Positions 18,204 to 26,462 of a DNA stretch of 64,000 nt are shown in pieces (the first letter of the stretch is position 1; each line of letters starts with the position of its first letter). A model generated the notes under the pieces. The model was not told the origin of the DNA, did no database searches, and saw only the letters and a program-made list of their open reading frames with translations. A program made the position numbers and the translations under genes. The stretch covers positions 1,742,001 through 1,806,000 of the forward strand of contig NZ_CP038141.1 in the NCBI RefSeq assembly GCF_006542355.1, written 5' to 3'. This stretch comes from Swingsia samuiensis. GTDB taxonomy: Bacteria > Pseudomonadota > Alphaproteobacteria > Acetobacterales > Acetobacteraceae.

Positions 18204-19178
18204 TTATTCAATAGTAGGCGGACGTTCCAACAGGCGCGTTCGAGCTTCATCTAAGGTAATCTCTTCAGATAAGAAACGTGTAACGGTTTCAATAATTGGG
18301 GTGCGGACATGTTGTTCCTGTGCTCGTTGTAATAAGGCAGGAGCTGTTAAGACGCCCTCTGCTACTGTCGTCCGGGAGGCTAAAATTTCCTGAAGAGATT
18401 TGCCTTGTCCGAGTTCCAGCCCAAGGCTGTAGTTTCTGGAGCCTGCTCCGGTACACGTAAGGATAAGATCTCCCATTCCGGAAAGACCTGCGAGTGTGGA
18501 GGCACGGCCACCATTTGCTTCGGCAAGGCGGCTTAACTCAGCTAAGGCGCGCGTCATTAACGCAGCGCGAGCATTTTCTCCCATATTAGCCCCCATCGTC
18601 ACACCTGCACCAATGGCAATAACGTTCTTAGCTGCTCCTGCGAGTTGGACTCCGATGACGTCAGCACTGGCATAAATGCGGAAAAAGGATGTATTTAATT
18701 GATGAGAGAGCGATTTAGCTAAGTCGAAGTCTGCGCTGGCTAATGTTGCCGCTGCAGGAAGGTTTTGCGCAACCTCAATTGCAAAGTTAGGCCCAGAAAG
18801 AACCGCTGTCGGGCGATTGGGCATAGTTTCAGCGAGGATAGATAAAGGCAAAAGGGAAGTTTTCTGCTCTAGCCCCTTACAACATATAATGACAGGGATG
18901 CCGGGATTGAGCGTTTTTTCCAAAAGTGTAGAAACATCCCGAACAGTTTGAACCGGAACAACCAGCAGAACACAATCTGCTTCAGCAGGGAATTCTCCTG
19001 TTGTGGTAACATTTTCTGGTAACGTAATTCCAGGTAAGCGAGGAAGTTGTCGCACATTTGGTGCAACGGGGTGGCGCATCCACAAAGTTACGCGTGTTGC
19101 TTTTATGCGAGCTGTTGCACAGGCCAGTGCTGTACCCCATGCTCCAGCCCCAATGATTGCGATATGACGCTGGTTCAT
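18204..19178 (-). CDS. gpsA: Glycerol-3-phosphate dehydrogenase [NAD(P)+]
   Basis: 324 residues. Rossmann motif GAGAWGTALA at residues 10-19; catalytic region around AGAAKNVIAIGAG (conserved Lys) and GLSGMGDLILTC; C-terminal substrate-binding RN segment (SRNYSLG). It reduces dihydroxyacetone phosphate to sn-glycerol 3-phosphate, the backbone of phospholipids. It starts 2 bases after the rlmJ stop and belongs to a tsaD-rlmJ-gpsA run. The tsaD-gpsA pairing is frequent in proteobacteria. Confidence 0.96.
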   Translation of the reverse strand: MNQRHIAIIGAGAWGTALACATARIKATRVTLWMRHPVAPNVRQLPRLPGITLPENVTTTGEFPAEADCVLLVVPVQTVRDVSTLLEKTLNPGIPVIICCKGLEQKTSLLPLSILAETMPNRPTAVLSGPNFAIEVAQNLPAAATLASADFDLAKSLSHQLNTSFFRIYASADVIGVQLAGAAKNVIAIGAGVTMGANMGENARAALMTRALAELSRLAEANGGRASTLAGLSGMGDLILTCTGAGSRNYSLGLELGQGKSLQEILASRTTVAEGVLTAPALLQRAQEQHVRTPIIETVTRFLSEEITLDEARTRLLERPPTIE

Positions 19179-19180
19179 AA

Positions 19181-20005
19181 TTATTCCTCGGTAATGCGTT
19201 CAATAGAATATTGGATGTCAGGTGTATTTTCGGTTGTGAGTGCTTGTTTTAAGGCCTCAAAAATGGCCATGATATTCTGTTGTGTCCCATATGGTGCATT
19301 GACGAGAAGCATACCACATCCATTTAAACGGCTTGGATCCAAAGCGGGTCTGAGTAGAAATTCACAGGAGATAATGTCCTGAATAGCGGCATCTTTTAAG
19401 GCTTGGTAAAATTGACGGATGGGAGTGCGGTGTTTGATTGGAAACCACACAGCAATAATACCTGCTCTGAAATGTGTCCGTGTAAAAGCAATAGCCTCTA
19501 CGCATTTTGAAAAATCATCAGGCTTTTCAAAGGGTGGATCAATGAGAATGAATCCACGTTTGAACTCTTTGGGAGGTAAAAGCGCACGTAAAGCTTCATA
19601 TCCATCTCGATGATGGACGGCAACTTGTGGGTCTGATCGGAAAAGGCGTCGTAATGGTTTGACATCCTCTGGGTGAAGTTCACACGCGATGAGTTGATCC
19701 TGAGGGCGCAGCAGATAACGTATGAGAGCAGGCGACCCAGGGTAAAGGCCTAGATAATGGATTGTCGAAAGGTAATCCTGCAAAGCTTCAGCGGTTGAAT
19801 TTTGGGCAAGACCAATCCCACTTTCCCACTCACCCGTCTTTTCGGCCTCAAGGGAGGATAGGTCATATTTTCCACGCCCCGCATGAGTATCTAAAACGCT
19901 GAACCCGGTTTGTTTGCGTTTGAGAGAATGTAAAATTGAAAGGACAATGGCGTGTTTTACACAATCCGCAAAATTGCCGGCGTGATAGATGTGGCGGTAA
20001 TTCAC
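19181..20005 (-). CDS. rlmJ: 23S rRNA (adenine(2030)-N6)-methyltransferase
   Basis: 274 residues. The N-terminus NYRHIYHAGNFADCVKHAI is the RlmJ hallmark, followed by LDTHAGRGKYDL (SAM-binding motif I) and the catalytic DPPF motif starting at Asp156. It methylates A2030 in 23S rRNA. It is placed 11 bases downstream of tsaD and 2 bases upstream of gpsA. Length and motif spacing are normal. Confidence 0.93.
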   Translation of the reverse strand: MNYRHIYHAGNFADCVKHAIVLSILHSLKRKQTGFSVLDTHAGRGKYDLSSLEAEKTGEWESGIGLAQNSTAEALQDYLSTIHYLGLYPGSPALIRYLLRPQDQLIACELHPEDVKPLRRLFRSDPQVAVHHRDGYEALRALLPPKEFKRGFILIDPPFEKPDDFSKCVEAIAFTRTHFRAGIIAVWFPIKHRTPIRQFYQALKDAAIQDIISCEFLLRPALDPSRLNGCGMLLVNAPYGTQQNIMAIFEALKQALTTENTPDIQYSIERITEE

Positions 20006-20016
20006 AGGATCAAAAC

Positions 20017-21090
20017 TTACTTTTGTTGTTGAGTAGCATTTGGAGGGGTGCGTTCATTGAGGGGCCAGCGTGGGCGGGGCGCTGTTTCAATTTCATTCGG
20101 TTCCTCTCCAGCGTGAAGACGTTCAAGAGCTGCCCATCCAATCATGACGGCATTGTCGGTACAAAGGCGTAAAGGAGGAGCAATAAAAGGGATATTATGT
20201 GCAGAAGCTACTTTTTCGAGTGCAGCGCGAAGCGTTTTATTAGCAGCAACCCCGCCTGCGACAACAAGTGCGGTGGAATGCGGAGCCATTGCTAAAGCAT
20301 GCTCTGCACGATCAGCTAAAACATCAGCAACAGCGCGTTGAAAAGATGCGGCAATATCGGCCGCAATCTGGCGCGGTAATGCCCCTTTACCCAAAGGTTC
20401 AATGAGGCGGTTCACAGCGGTTTTTAACCCTGAAAAAGAAAAATCACATCCCTCACGTCCTTTAAGTGGACGCGGTAAAGTGAAAGCATCGTCTCGCCCT
20501 TCGCTTGCGAGTTTTTCCAATGCGGGTCCTCCAGGCCACCCTAAGCCCAACATTTTTGCAACTTTATCAAACGCTTCACCCGCAGCATCGTCAATTGTGC
20601 CACCAAGACGAATATATTTACCTGTTTCTTCAACGCTTACACATTGGCAATGCCCTCCAGAGACAAGGAGGGTCAAATATGGGAACTGTAAGGAGGCATT
20701 CAGTGCGGGTAGACGCGCTGTTAGAACGTGCCCTTCGATGTGGTTTACGGCGATAAAAGGTCGGTTAAGAGCTAGAGCAAGGCCCTTTGCATAGGAGCTG
20801 CCAACAATGAGGCCGCCAATTAACCCTGGGCCGGTAGTTCCTGCAAATGCATCAATATCTTTAAGAGATAAGGAGGCCTTGTTTAATACTGATTGCACAA
20901 GGTGCGGAAGTGCATCCAAATGAGCACGGGCTGCAATTTCAGGAACTACACCGCCAAGGATGGCGTGGTCTTTTTGAGAAACCACTCCTTCAGCCAGAAT
21001 CGTACCATCGTGAGCGAGTACAGCGCACGCTGTATCATCACATGAACTTTCAATGGCAAGGAGCGGACGTGAAGAAATGGAGTAAGGCAT
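20017..21090 (-). CDS. tsaD: tRNA N6-threonylcarbamoyladenosine transferase TsaD
   Basis: 357 residues, ASKHA-fold protein (Kae1/YgjD). It has AIESSCDDTACAVL near the N-terminus, the metal-binding HIEGH (His117, His121), and GGLIVGSSYAKGLA plus VVAGGVAANKTLR motifs. With TsaB and TsaE it transfers the threonylcarbamoyl group to A37 of ANN-decoding tRNAs. It is the first gene of the minus-strand run rlmJ-gpsA and is divergent from hemC with 59 bases between them, an arrangement very common in alphaproteobacteria. Confidence 0.97.
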   Translation of the reverse strand: MPYSISSRPLLAIESSCDDTACAVLAHDGTILAEGVVSQKDHAILGGVVPEIAARAHLDALPHLVQSVLNKASLSLKDIDAFAGTTGPGLIGGLIVGSSYAKGLALALNRPFIAVNHIEGHVLTARLPALNASLQFPYLTLLVSGGHCQCVSVEETGKYIRLGGTIDDAAGEAFDKVAKMLGLGWPGGPALEKLASEGRDDAFTLPRPLKGREGCDFSFSGLKTAVNRLIEPLGKGALPRQIAADIAASFQRAVADVLADRAEHALAMAPHSTALVVAGGVAANKTLRAALEKVASAHNIPFIAPPLRLCTDNAVMIGWAALERLHAGEEPNEIETAPRPRWPLNERTPPNATQQQK

Positions 21091-21149
21091 AGTTGTTTAT
21101 TATGGCTTAGTCTCCTACATCAGGACAGCCCCCTTTTGAACAGGACATA

Positions 21150-22214
21150 GTGTGTATTGTTATGAATGCTTCCGTTACGTTATCTGACGCCCTTCAAAAA
21201 GTAGCTGCGGAAGCTGTCCGTCGGTCTCAGTCCAATGTGTCTTCTCATCAACGGCGCACGCTTCCTCTGAAGGTCGGGACAAGAGCTTCTCCGCTTGCTT
21301 TGGTACAGACACGGCATTTTTTAACGCGTCTGACGCGTTTTTGCCCTGTCCTGCGTGATATGGGGGCGTTTCAGGAACACCAAATTAGCACAGAAGGAGA
21401 CCGTAATCTGGTTCAGCGTTTGGCTGATATTGGTGGGAAAGGGCTCTTTGCAAAAGAAATTCATGAAGCGCTTTTGGCAGGGCGAATCGATTTTGCCGTA
21501 CATAGTTTAAAAGACCTTGAGACTAAACTTCCTGACGGTTTGGTTCTGGCGTGTACGATGAAGCGCGAAGATGCGCGTGATGTTATTATTTTGCGGAACC
21601 GTGAAGTAGAAATTTTGGAAAATGATCCGCTCGCTTGTTTGCCAGAGGGAGCAGTAGTGGGGTGTGCTTCTGTTCGTCGGCAGGCTCAAATGTTGAGCCG
21701 GCGGCCTGATTTGCGATTTGTTTTGTTAAGAGGGAATGTCCAAACGCGTTTGGATAAGCTGCAAGCGGGCGCGTGTGATGCGACGCTTTTGGCGTTGGCT
21801 GGGTTACGCCGTTTGGGAATGGAAGACCGTGCAGACATTATTCTCGAGCCAGATCAAATGATCCCAGCATCTGGTCAAGGGATTGTCGGTGTGACTGTTC
21901 GCGAAAGCGACATAGAGTTGCGTGAACTGCTATCTGCTATTGAAGACCCTCATGCGCGCGCTGTATCGACGGCTGAGCGGGCTTTACTTGCTGAATTAGA
22001 TGGCTCTTGCCGAACGCCGATCGGTGGTTACGCTCGAATTGAAGGTGATCAGTTAAAGCTGACCGGCATGGTCGCGAGTGAAGACGGAACGTTCTTATTG
22101 CGCCGGGAAATACAAGGTTCTCCTAAGGAAGCCGGTCGTATTGGTTTAGAGTTGGGAAAAGAATTGCGTGCAGAAACGCCTGATGCAATTTTTGCTGAAA
22201 TAACAAGCGTTTAA
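21150..22214 (+). CDS. hemC: Porphobilinogen deaminase (hydroxymethylbilane synthase)
   Basis: 354-residue enzyme joining four porphobilinogens into hydroxymethylbilane. Key motifs: KVGTRASPLAL (near 41-51), the HSLKDLE loop, SVRRQAQ, and the dipyrromethane-cofactor cysteine in LDGSCRTPIGG (about residue 285). There are two possible starts: GTG at 21150, with AGGA 4 bases upstream, or ATG at 21162. Both leave an N-terminal extension of roughly 35-40 residues before the conserved core, longer than in most homologues. hemD follows after 6 bases. Confidence 0.95.
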   Translation: MCIVMNASVTLSDALQKVAAEAVRRSQSNVSSHQRRTLPLKVGTRASPLALVQTRHFLTRLTRFCPVLRDMGAFQEHQISTEGDRNLVQRLADIGGKGLFAKEIHEALLAGRIDFAVHSLKDLETKLPDGLVLACTMKREDARDVIILRNREVEILENDPLACLPEGAVVGCASVRRQAQMLSRRPDLRFVLLRGNVQTRLDKLQAGACDATLLALAGLRRLGMEDRADIILEPDQMIPASGQGIVGVTVRESDIELRELLSAIEDPHARAVSTAERALLAELDGSCRTPIGGYARIEGDQLKLTGMVASEDGTFLLRREIQGSPKEAGRIGLELGKELRAETPDAIFAEITSV

Positions 22215-22220
22215 AACAGA

Positions 22221-22898
22221 ATGTCGTCCCGTCGTTTTGTTATTGTGACCCGGCCTGAGCCGGGACTAACCGAAACGATGAATGCGATTAGAGCGTTGGG
22301 TTGGGTTCCTGTTGCTTGTCCCATGCTGGTCATACGTCACTATCTTCCACCTGAAGAAGTGGAATGTGATGTTGTTTTGGTGACGAGCTTAAATGCCCTT
22401 CCGGCGCTTAAAAATTGGTCAAAAAGAAAAAGAATAATAACGGTTGGGCAAAAAACAGCACAGCGTGCAAGGGAATATGGTTTTCTACACGTAGATTCTG
22501 CCGGTGGGGATGCCAAAAGCCTATCTCAGCTTTGCTTGCAGAACAATATTGTAGGGCAAAAGGTTCTACTGCTTTCTGGAAAAGGCTATGGGGTAGAACT
22601 TGCGGCACAATTAAAAACGCAACGGCTTGAAGTCTATGATGTATTTCAGAATACAGAATTAACAGAAGAAGCAAAAAACGTATTTTTGAATGAAGAGATA
22701 GCCGCCGTATGCTTCTACTCTGGTCGAACGGCTAAGGCTTTTGAAGCGGCTTTAGAGCAAAAATATAGAGAAAAATTGAAAGATATTAGAGCCGTTTGCT
22801 TGTCTGAAGGGATTGCACAGGAACTTTCTTCAGAACTTTGGAAAGAAAAAATATGGCCCAAACCTTTGGAAGGGCTTGGGCCATATAAAGGTTCGTAA
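22221..22898 (+). CDS. hemD: Uroporphyrinogen-III synthase
   Basis: 225 residues, slightly short for the family, which is poorly conserved. The N-terminus RFVIVTRPEPGLTETMNAIRALGWVPVACPML and the later VCFYSGRTAKAFEAAL segment (family-like SP.....) fit uroporphyrinogen-III synthase, and its place right after hemC supports this. It cyclises hydroxymethylbilane with inversion of ring D. Its last 50 bases carry a hairpin that, on the opposite strand, forms a strong terminator for secB, so this coding segment serves two purposes. Confidence 0.88.
   Translation: MSSRRFVIVTRPEPGLTETMNAIRALGWVPVACPMLVIRHYLPPEEVECDVVLVTSLNALPALKNWSKRKRIITVGQKTAQRAREYGFLHVDSAGGDAKSLSQLCLQNNIVGQKVLLLSGKGYGVELAAQLKTQRLEVYDVFQNTELTEEAKNVFLNEEIAAVCFYSGRTAKAFEAALEQKYREKLKDIRAVCLSEGIAQELSSELWKEKIWPKPLEGLGPYKGS
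22841..22886 (-). terminator. secB terminator embedded in the hemD coding sequence
   Basis: Read on the minus strand, perfect 11-bp arms ATATGGCCCAA (22886-22876) and TTGGGCCATAT (22861-22851) are followed at once by TTTTTCTTTC (22850-22841). This is a canonical Rho-independent terminator for the minus-strand secB, whose stop is at 22903. It lies wholly inside the last codons of hemD. Confidence 0.8.
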
Positions 22899-22902
22899 GC
22901 GA

Positions 22903-23418
22903 TTATGCTTCGCCTTTTGTTTCTGGGAACTGTTGTTCACGCTTTGCTTGCCAAAGAGCGACAAAGTCAATGGGTTGAAGAACAACAGGAGGGAAACCAC
23001 CATCACGTGTCACATCACTGATAATTGCACGTGCGAATGGGAAAAGAAGGCGAGGGACTTCTACAAGAAGGATCGGTTCAATCAGCTCTTGAGGAGCATC
23101 GCCAAGTGTTACAATCGCGGCGTAAGTTAGTTCGGTAATGAAAACAACGCGACCTGGCTGTCCACCTTCTTCTGCTGGTGGTTCTTGTGCTTCAGCTTTA
23201 AGGGTAAGAGCAACCTCAAAAACAGGTTGATTCTCTTCTATGCGGTTCGCTTGAACGTCAATGTTGACAGAAATGTGCGGTGCAGCGCGTAGAGAGGCAA
23301 AAATTGCTGCTCCAGCAGGTACTTCAAACGATAAATCTTTAGTGTATTGAAGGTTAACAGATAGAGGGAGGGGAGGAGGAGCATTTTGATCGGTGGTGTT
23401 CGTTAGGTTCTCAGACAT
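22903..23418 (-). CDS. secB: Protein-export chaperone SecB
   Basis: 171 residues from the ATG at 23418, preceded by GGAGA about 8 bases upstream. A longer frame opening at 23499 has no such site. It contains the SecB core: YTKDLSFEVP, the EVALTLKAEA strand, ITELTYAAIVTL and the C-terminal LLFPFARAIISDVTRDGGFPPVVLQPIDF signature. It holds preproteins unfolded for SecA. The gene is convergent with hemD and divergent from the Tim44-like gene, the classic alphaproteobacterial arrangement. Confidence 0.96.
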   Translation of the reverse strand: MSENLTNTTDQNAPPPLPLSVNLQYTKDLSFEVPAGAAIFASLRAAPHISVNIDVQANRIEENQPVFEVALTLKAEAQEPPAEEGGQPGRVVFITELTYAAIVTLGDAPQELIEPILLVEVPRLLFPFARAIISDVTRDGGFPPVVLQPIDFVALWQAKREQQFPETKGEA

Positions 23419-23596
23419 AGTGTAATCTCCAGACCCATCAAAAAATGGAATATAGAATTGCGATCTCTCCGCGGTAGCATGATGTCGTATAATCGCCAAG
23501 GTGTGCAGCTTAATGTTTCAGAGGAGTTGAGATTAATTCCTGAGCGGATTATCTATAGGAGGATTTATTTTTAACGATCTATGAAACGTATAATGT

Positions 23597-24343
23597 ATGC
23601 CTGCTGATGGAAATCATCCTGTAAATAATATGATACACAATGTTCCTTGGGATATTGTTGTTTTGGCTATTTTGGCAATTGCTCTGGCTTTTCGTCTTTA
23701 TCAGGTGTTGGGACGTAAAGTTGGGATGCAAGGGGTACGGCAGCAACGCCCTTTGAAAGAGAACCTCGGGAATCCGATTTCTTCTCGGACTGCTCCTCCA
23801 CCATTGCCGAATACACAGCAAGATTCTGCGAGTGAAGTGTTCGAGCAAGCCCAATATGAAATACCATCAGCAGCAACACGCGTAGGTGCTGTGATGGTTG
23901 AGTTTGGGCAGCGCACATCAACAGCGTTTCTTCCGGATGCCTTTTTGAAAAATGTTGAAGTAGCTTTCCGTCAGGTTATTCCTGCGTTTGCATCAGGGGA
24001 TTTGGATGTTCTAGGAAAGTTCTTAACCTCTGATACGGAGCAGGCTTTCAAATTAGCGATTGAGAAGCGTCGTGAAGCAGGTGAAAAGCAGCAAAGTGAG
24101 ATCAAGAAAATCGATAGTCTGGCCATTCTTGATGCGTCTTTAAGACAGGACGAACAGGCCGGTTGGATTGGTCAGATTGAAGTTCGTATTACTTCCCATC
24201 AGATTAATTTACTAACCACAGTAGATGATGTTCCAGTTCAAGGAACAGATGCTGTGACGGAGTTTCATGATCTTTGGTTATTTGAAAGAAAATTTGATAG
24301 CTCTGATTCCAGCTGGCGTTTGGCAGCATCAAGGCCAGCATAA
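23597..24343 (+). CDS. Tim44-like domain protein, membrane anchored (TimA type)
   Basis: 248 residues. One N-terminal membrane span (about residues 17-37, DIVVLAILAIALAFRLY), a Pro-rich linker (45-80), then a Tim44-like domain (about 95-248) with FLPDAFLKNVEVAFRQVIPAFASGDLDVLGKFL and a C-terminal ELWLFER-like strand (DLWLFERKF). This is the TimA-type protein found beside secB and mltA in many alphaproteobacteria, thought to work at the inner membrane. The start is uncertain: neither the ATG at 23597 nor that at 23630 has a convincing Shine-Dalgarno site. mltA follows 49 bases downstream. Confidence 0.8.
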   Translation: MPADGNHPVNNMIHNVPWDIVVLAILAIALAFRLYQVLGRKVGMQGVRQQRPLKENLGNPISSRTAPPPLPNTQQDSASEVFEQAQYEIPSAATRVGAVMVEFGQRTSTAFLPDAFLKNVEVAFRQVIPAFASGDLDVLGKFLTSDTEQAFKLAIEKRREAGEKQQSEIKKIDSLAILDASLRQDEQAGWIGQIEVRITSHQINLLTTVDDVPVQGTDAVTEFHDLWLFERKFDSSDSSWRLAASRPA

Positions 24344-24392
24344 AATTGGTACAATTTTAGACCTAATTCATTTGAGTATAGTCTGATCAATA

Positions 24393-25541
24393 ATGAAAAA
24401 AATGATACGTTTAGCTGCATTATTCGCTTTAGGTGGATGTGTAGCACAAGAAAATACAACCCAGCCATTAACATTGAATGCTGTTGATTTTTCGTCTCTT
24501 CAAGGATGGCGGCAAGAGGATATTCCCTCTGTAATATCTTTGTTGCGTGTAGAATGTAACCGAATGCAGCATTTACCTTCCACTACGTTTCTTGGGGGAA
24601 GTACGTCTATTACTTATGGACGTCATGCCGGGGACTGGTCAGGAGCTTGCCGTGCATTGGAACTTCAACCAGAAGCAGGGCGGGATTTTGTTCAAGCATG
24701 GTTTCAGCCATATGCTTTGACGCAACAGGCATTTTACACAGGATATTATGAACCACAGATACAAGCGTCTTTATCGCGGTTCGGGGAGTATCAAGTTCCT
24801 GTTTATGCTCGCCCTTCAGATTTAATGCAGGGCAAAACCAGTGACGGACATTTTGTGAGTGGCCATATGGTGAATGGGCGCTTTGCACCATATTACTCAC
24901 GTGAAGAAATTGACCAAGGTGTGTTGAGTGGAAAAGGGCTGGAAATTGCTTGGCTGAAAGACCCGGTTGACTTGTTTTTTCTACAGATCCAAGGGTCGGG
25001 CCGTTTAATTCTGCCAGATGGCCGTCAAATGCGCGTCAGTTATGATGGGCGTAACGGGCAACCTTATGTTCCTTTAGGGCGTGTTCTGGTGCGTGAAGGG
25101 AAAATGCAATCTTCTTATGTGAATATGGATAATATTCGAGCGTGGTTGAATGCTCATCCTGAACAGAGGATGAGCATGATGGAGAAAAACCCGAACTATG
25201 TTTTCTTTCGTGCTTCCAATGATAATCTGGAACAAGGGAGCAAGGGAGCATTCGGGGTTAATCTGACCGCCGGGCGCTCTGTGGCCATTGACCGTAAAGT
25301 TTTGCCGTTTGGATTGCCGTTATGGGTTCAAACAACATTACCAAATGGGAGAGGGGCCTATACTGCTTGGCAGCATATGGTTTTTGCTCAGGATATAGGG
25401 ACAGATATCAAGGGTGTTGGTCGATCTGATCTTTATACGGGGTGGGGAGCGCAGGCGCATGAAGTTGCTGGGAACCTTCATGCCAGCGGACAGATGTTTG
25501 TTTTTCTTCCACGACCGCCGGCAAGTGCTAGCACTCCATGA
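24393..25541 (+). CDS. mltA: Membrane-bound lytic murein transglycosylase A
   Basis: 382-residue outer-membrane lipoprotein. Signal peptide with a lipobox ending at Cys16 (ALGGC). The MltA domain includes YTGYYEP, the FFLQIQGSGRL stretch and a 3D domain with VFAQDIGTDIKGVGRSDLYTGWG, which holds the catalytic Asp. It cleaves the MurNAc-GlcNAc bond to form 1,6-anhydromuropeptides. Its last 4 bases overlap the start of the DNA methyltransferase (ATGA), an unusual pairing. Confidence 0.94.
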   Translation: MKKMIRLAALFALGGCVAQENTTQPLTLNAVDFSSLQGWRQEDIPSVISLLRVECNRMQHLPSTTFLGGSTSITYGRHAGDWSGACRALELQPEAGRDFVQAWFQPYALTQQAFYTGYYEPQIQASLSRFGEYQVPVYARPSDLMQGKTSDGHFVSGHMVNGRFAPYYSREEIDQGVLSGKGLEIAWLKDPVDLFFLQIQGSGRLILPDGRQMRVSYDGRNGQPYVPLGRVLVREGKMQSSYVNMDNIRAWLNAHPEQRMSMMEKNPNYVFFRASNDNLEQGSKGAFGVNLTAGRSVAIDRKVLPFGLPLWVQTTLPNGRGAYTAWQHMVFAQDIGTDIKGVGRSDLYTGWGAQAHEVAGNLHASGQMFVFLPRPPASASTP

Positions 25542-26368
25542 TACGTAGTCGCCGGGAGAAGTTAGGTAACCATACTTTTGTTCGAGGGGATTGTACGACG
25601 GTTTTGCGTCGTATGCCTTCACAAAGCGTCGATATTATTGTGACATCACCTCCCTATAATCTTGGCGTCGAATATAGAACCTATTCAGATAAGCTTCCCG
25701 AAGATGCTTATTTGGATTGGATGGAGGACGTTTGCACAAGTTTAAAAAGAGTGATGAAGGACGGTGCTTCTTTTTTTCTTAATATAGCTGGGTCATCTGC
25801 ACAGCCTTGGTTGCCGTTTGAATTAATGACGCGGTTGAGAACTTTATTTGTTCTGCAAAACCATATCACATGGATTAAGTCGATTTCTGTTGGTGAAATT
25901 ACATATGGCCATTTCAAACCCTTAAACTCATCTCGTTTTGTTAATCGTAATCATGAGCATATTTTTCATTTAACAAAACGAGGAGATGTACCGGTGTCTC
26001 GTCTGGAGGCAGGTGTTCCATTCACAGATAAAAGCAATATTTCAAGAAGACAGCATGAAATAGACCGACGGTGCCGTGGGGATACATGGTTTATTCCTTA
26101 CGAAACAGTACGGAGCCGAAAAGAAAAATTTAGTCACCCTGGGACCTTCCCGATCGCTCTGCCAGAAGCGTGTATCCGTTTACATGGTGTTTTGCCGGGG
26201 GGAGTTTTACTGGATCCTTTTATGGGGGTAGGAACAAGTATCATAGCGGCACAACGAACAGGGCTGACCGGAATAGGGATCGATACAGACACGCGTTACG
26301 TTAATATAGCCCGCAAGCGCTTACGTTTGGCAATTAATCAAACCGAAGAAGATTGGGAAGAAGATTAA
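25538..26368 (+). CDS. Orphan DNA methyltransferase, beta class (N4-cytosine or N6-adenine)
   Basis: 276 residues. The catalytic motif IV is TSPPY (residues 36-40) and comes before the SAM-binding motif I DPFMGVGTS (about 225-233), the order of beta-class amino-methyltransferases. SPPY is typical of N4-cytosine enzymes but also occurs in some N6-adenine ones, so the base is undecided. It lacks the C-terminal extension of CcrM, so it is unlikely to be the cell-cycle GANTC enzyme. No restriction endonuclease gene is near. It is translationally coupled to mltA by a 4-base overlap. The recognition sequence cannot be read from the protein. Confidence 0.85.
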   Translation: MIRSRREKLGNHTFVRGDCTTVLRRMPSQSVDIIVTSPPYNLGVEYRTYSDKLPEDAYLDWMEDVCTSLKRVMKDGASFFLNIAGSSAQPWLPFELMTRLRTLFVLQNHITWIKSISVGEITYGHFKPLNSSRFVNRNHEHIFHLTKRGDVPVSRLEAGVPFTDKSNISRRQHEIDRRCRGDTWFIPYETVRSRKEKFSHPGTFPIALPEACIRLHGVLPGGVLLDPFMGVGTSIIAAQRTGLTGIGIDTDTRYVNIARKRLRLAINQTEEDWEED

Positions 26369-26462
26369 TAAATTTGATCTATGAACTTTATAGAATGAAT
26401 TGCTTTGTATATTCGTGATAAAAATTGCACAAGTTTAATGATATATTCATTAAGGAGATTAT

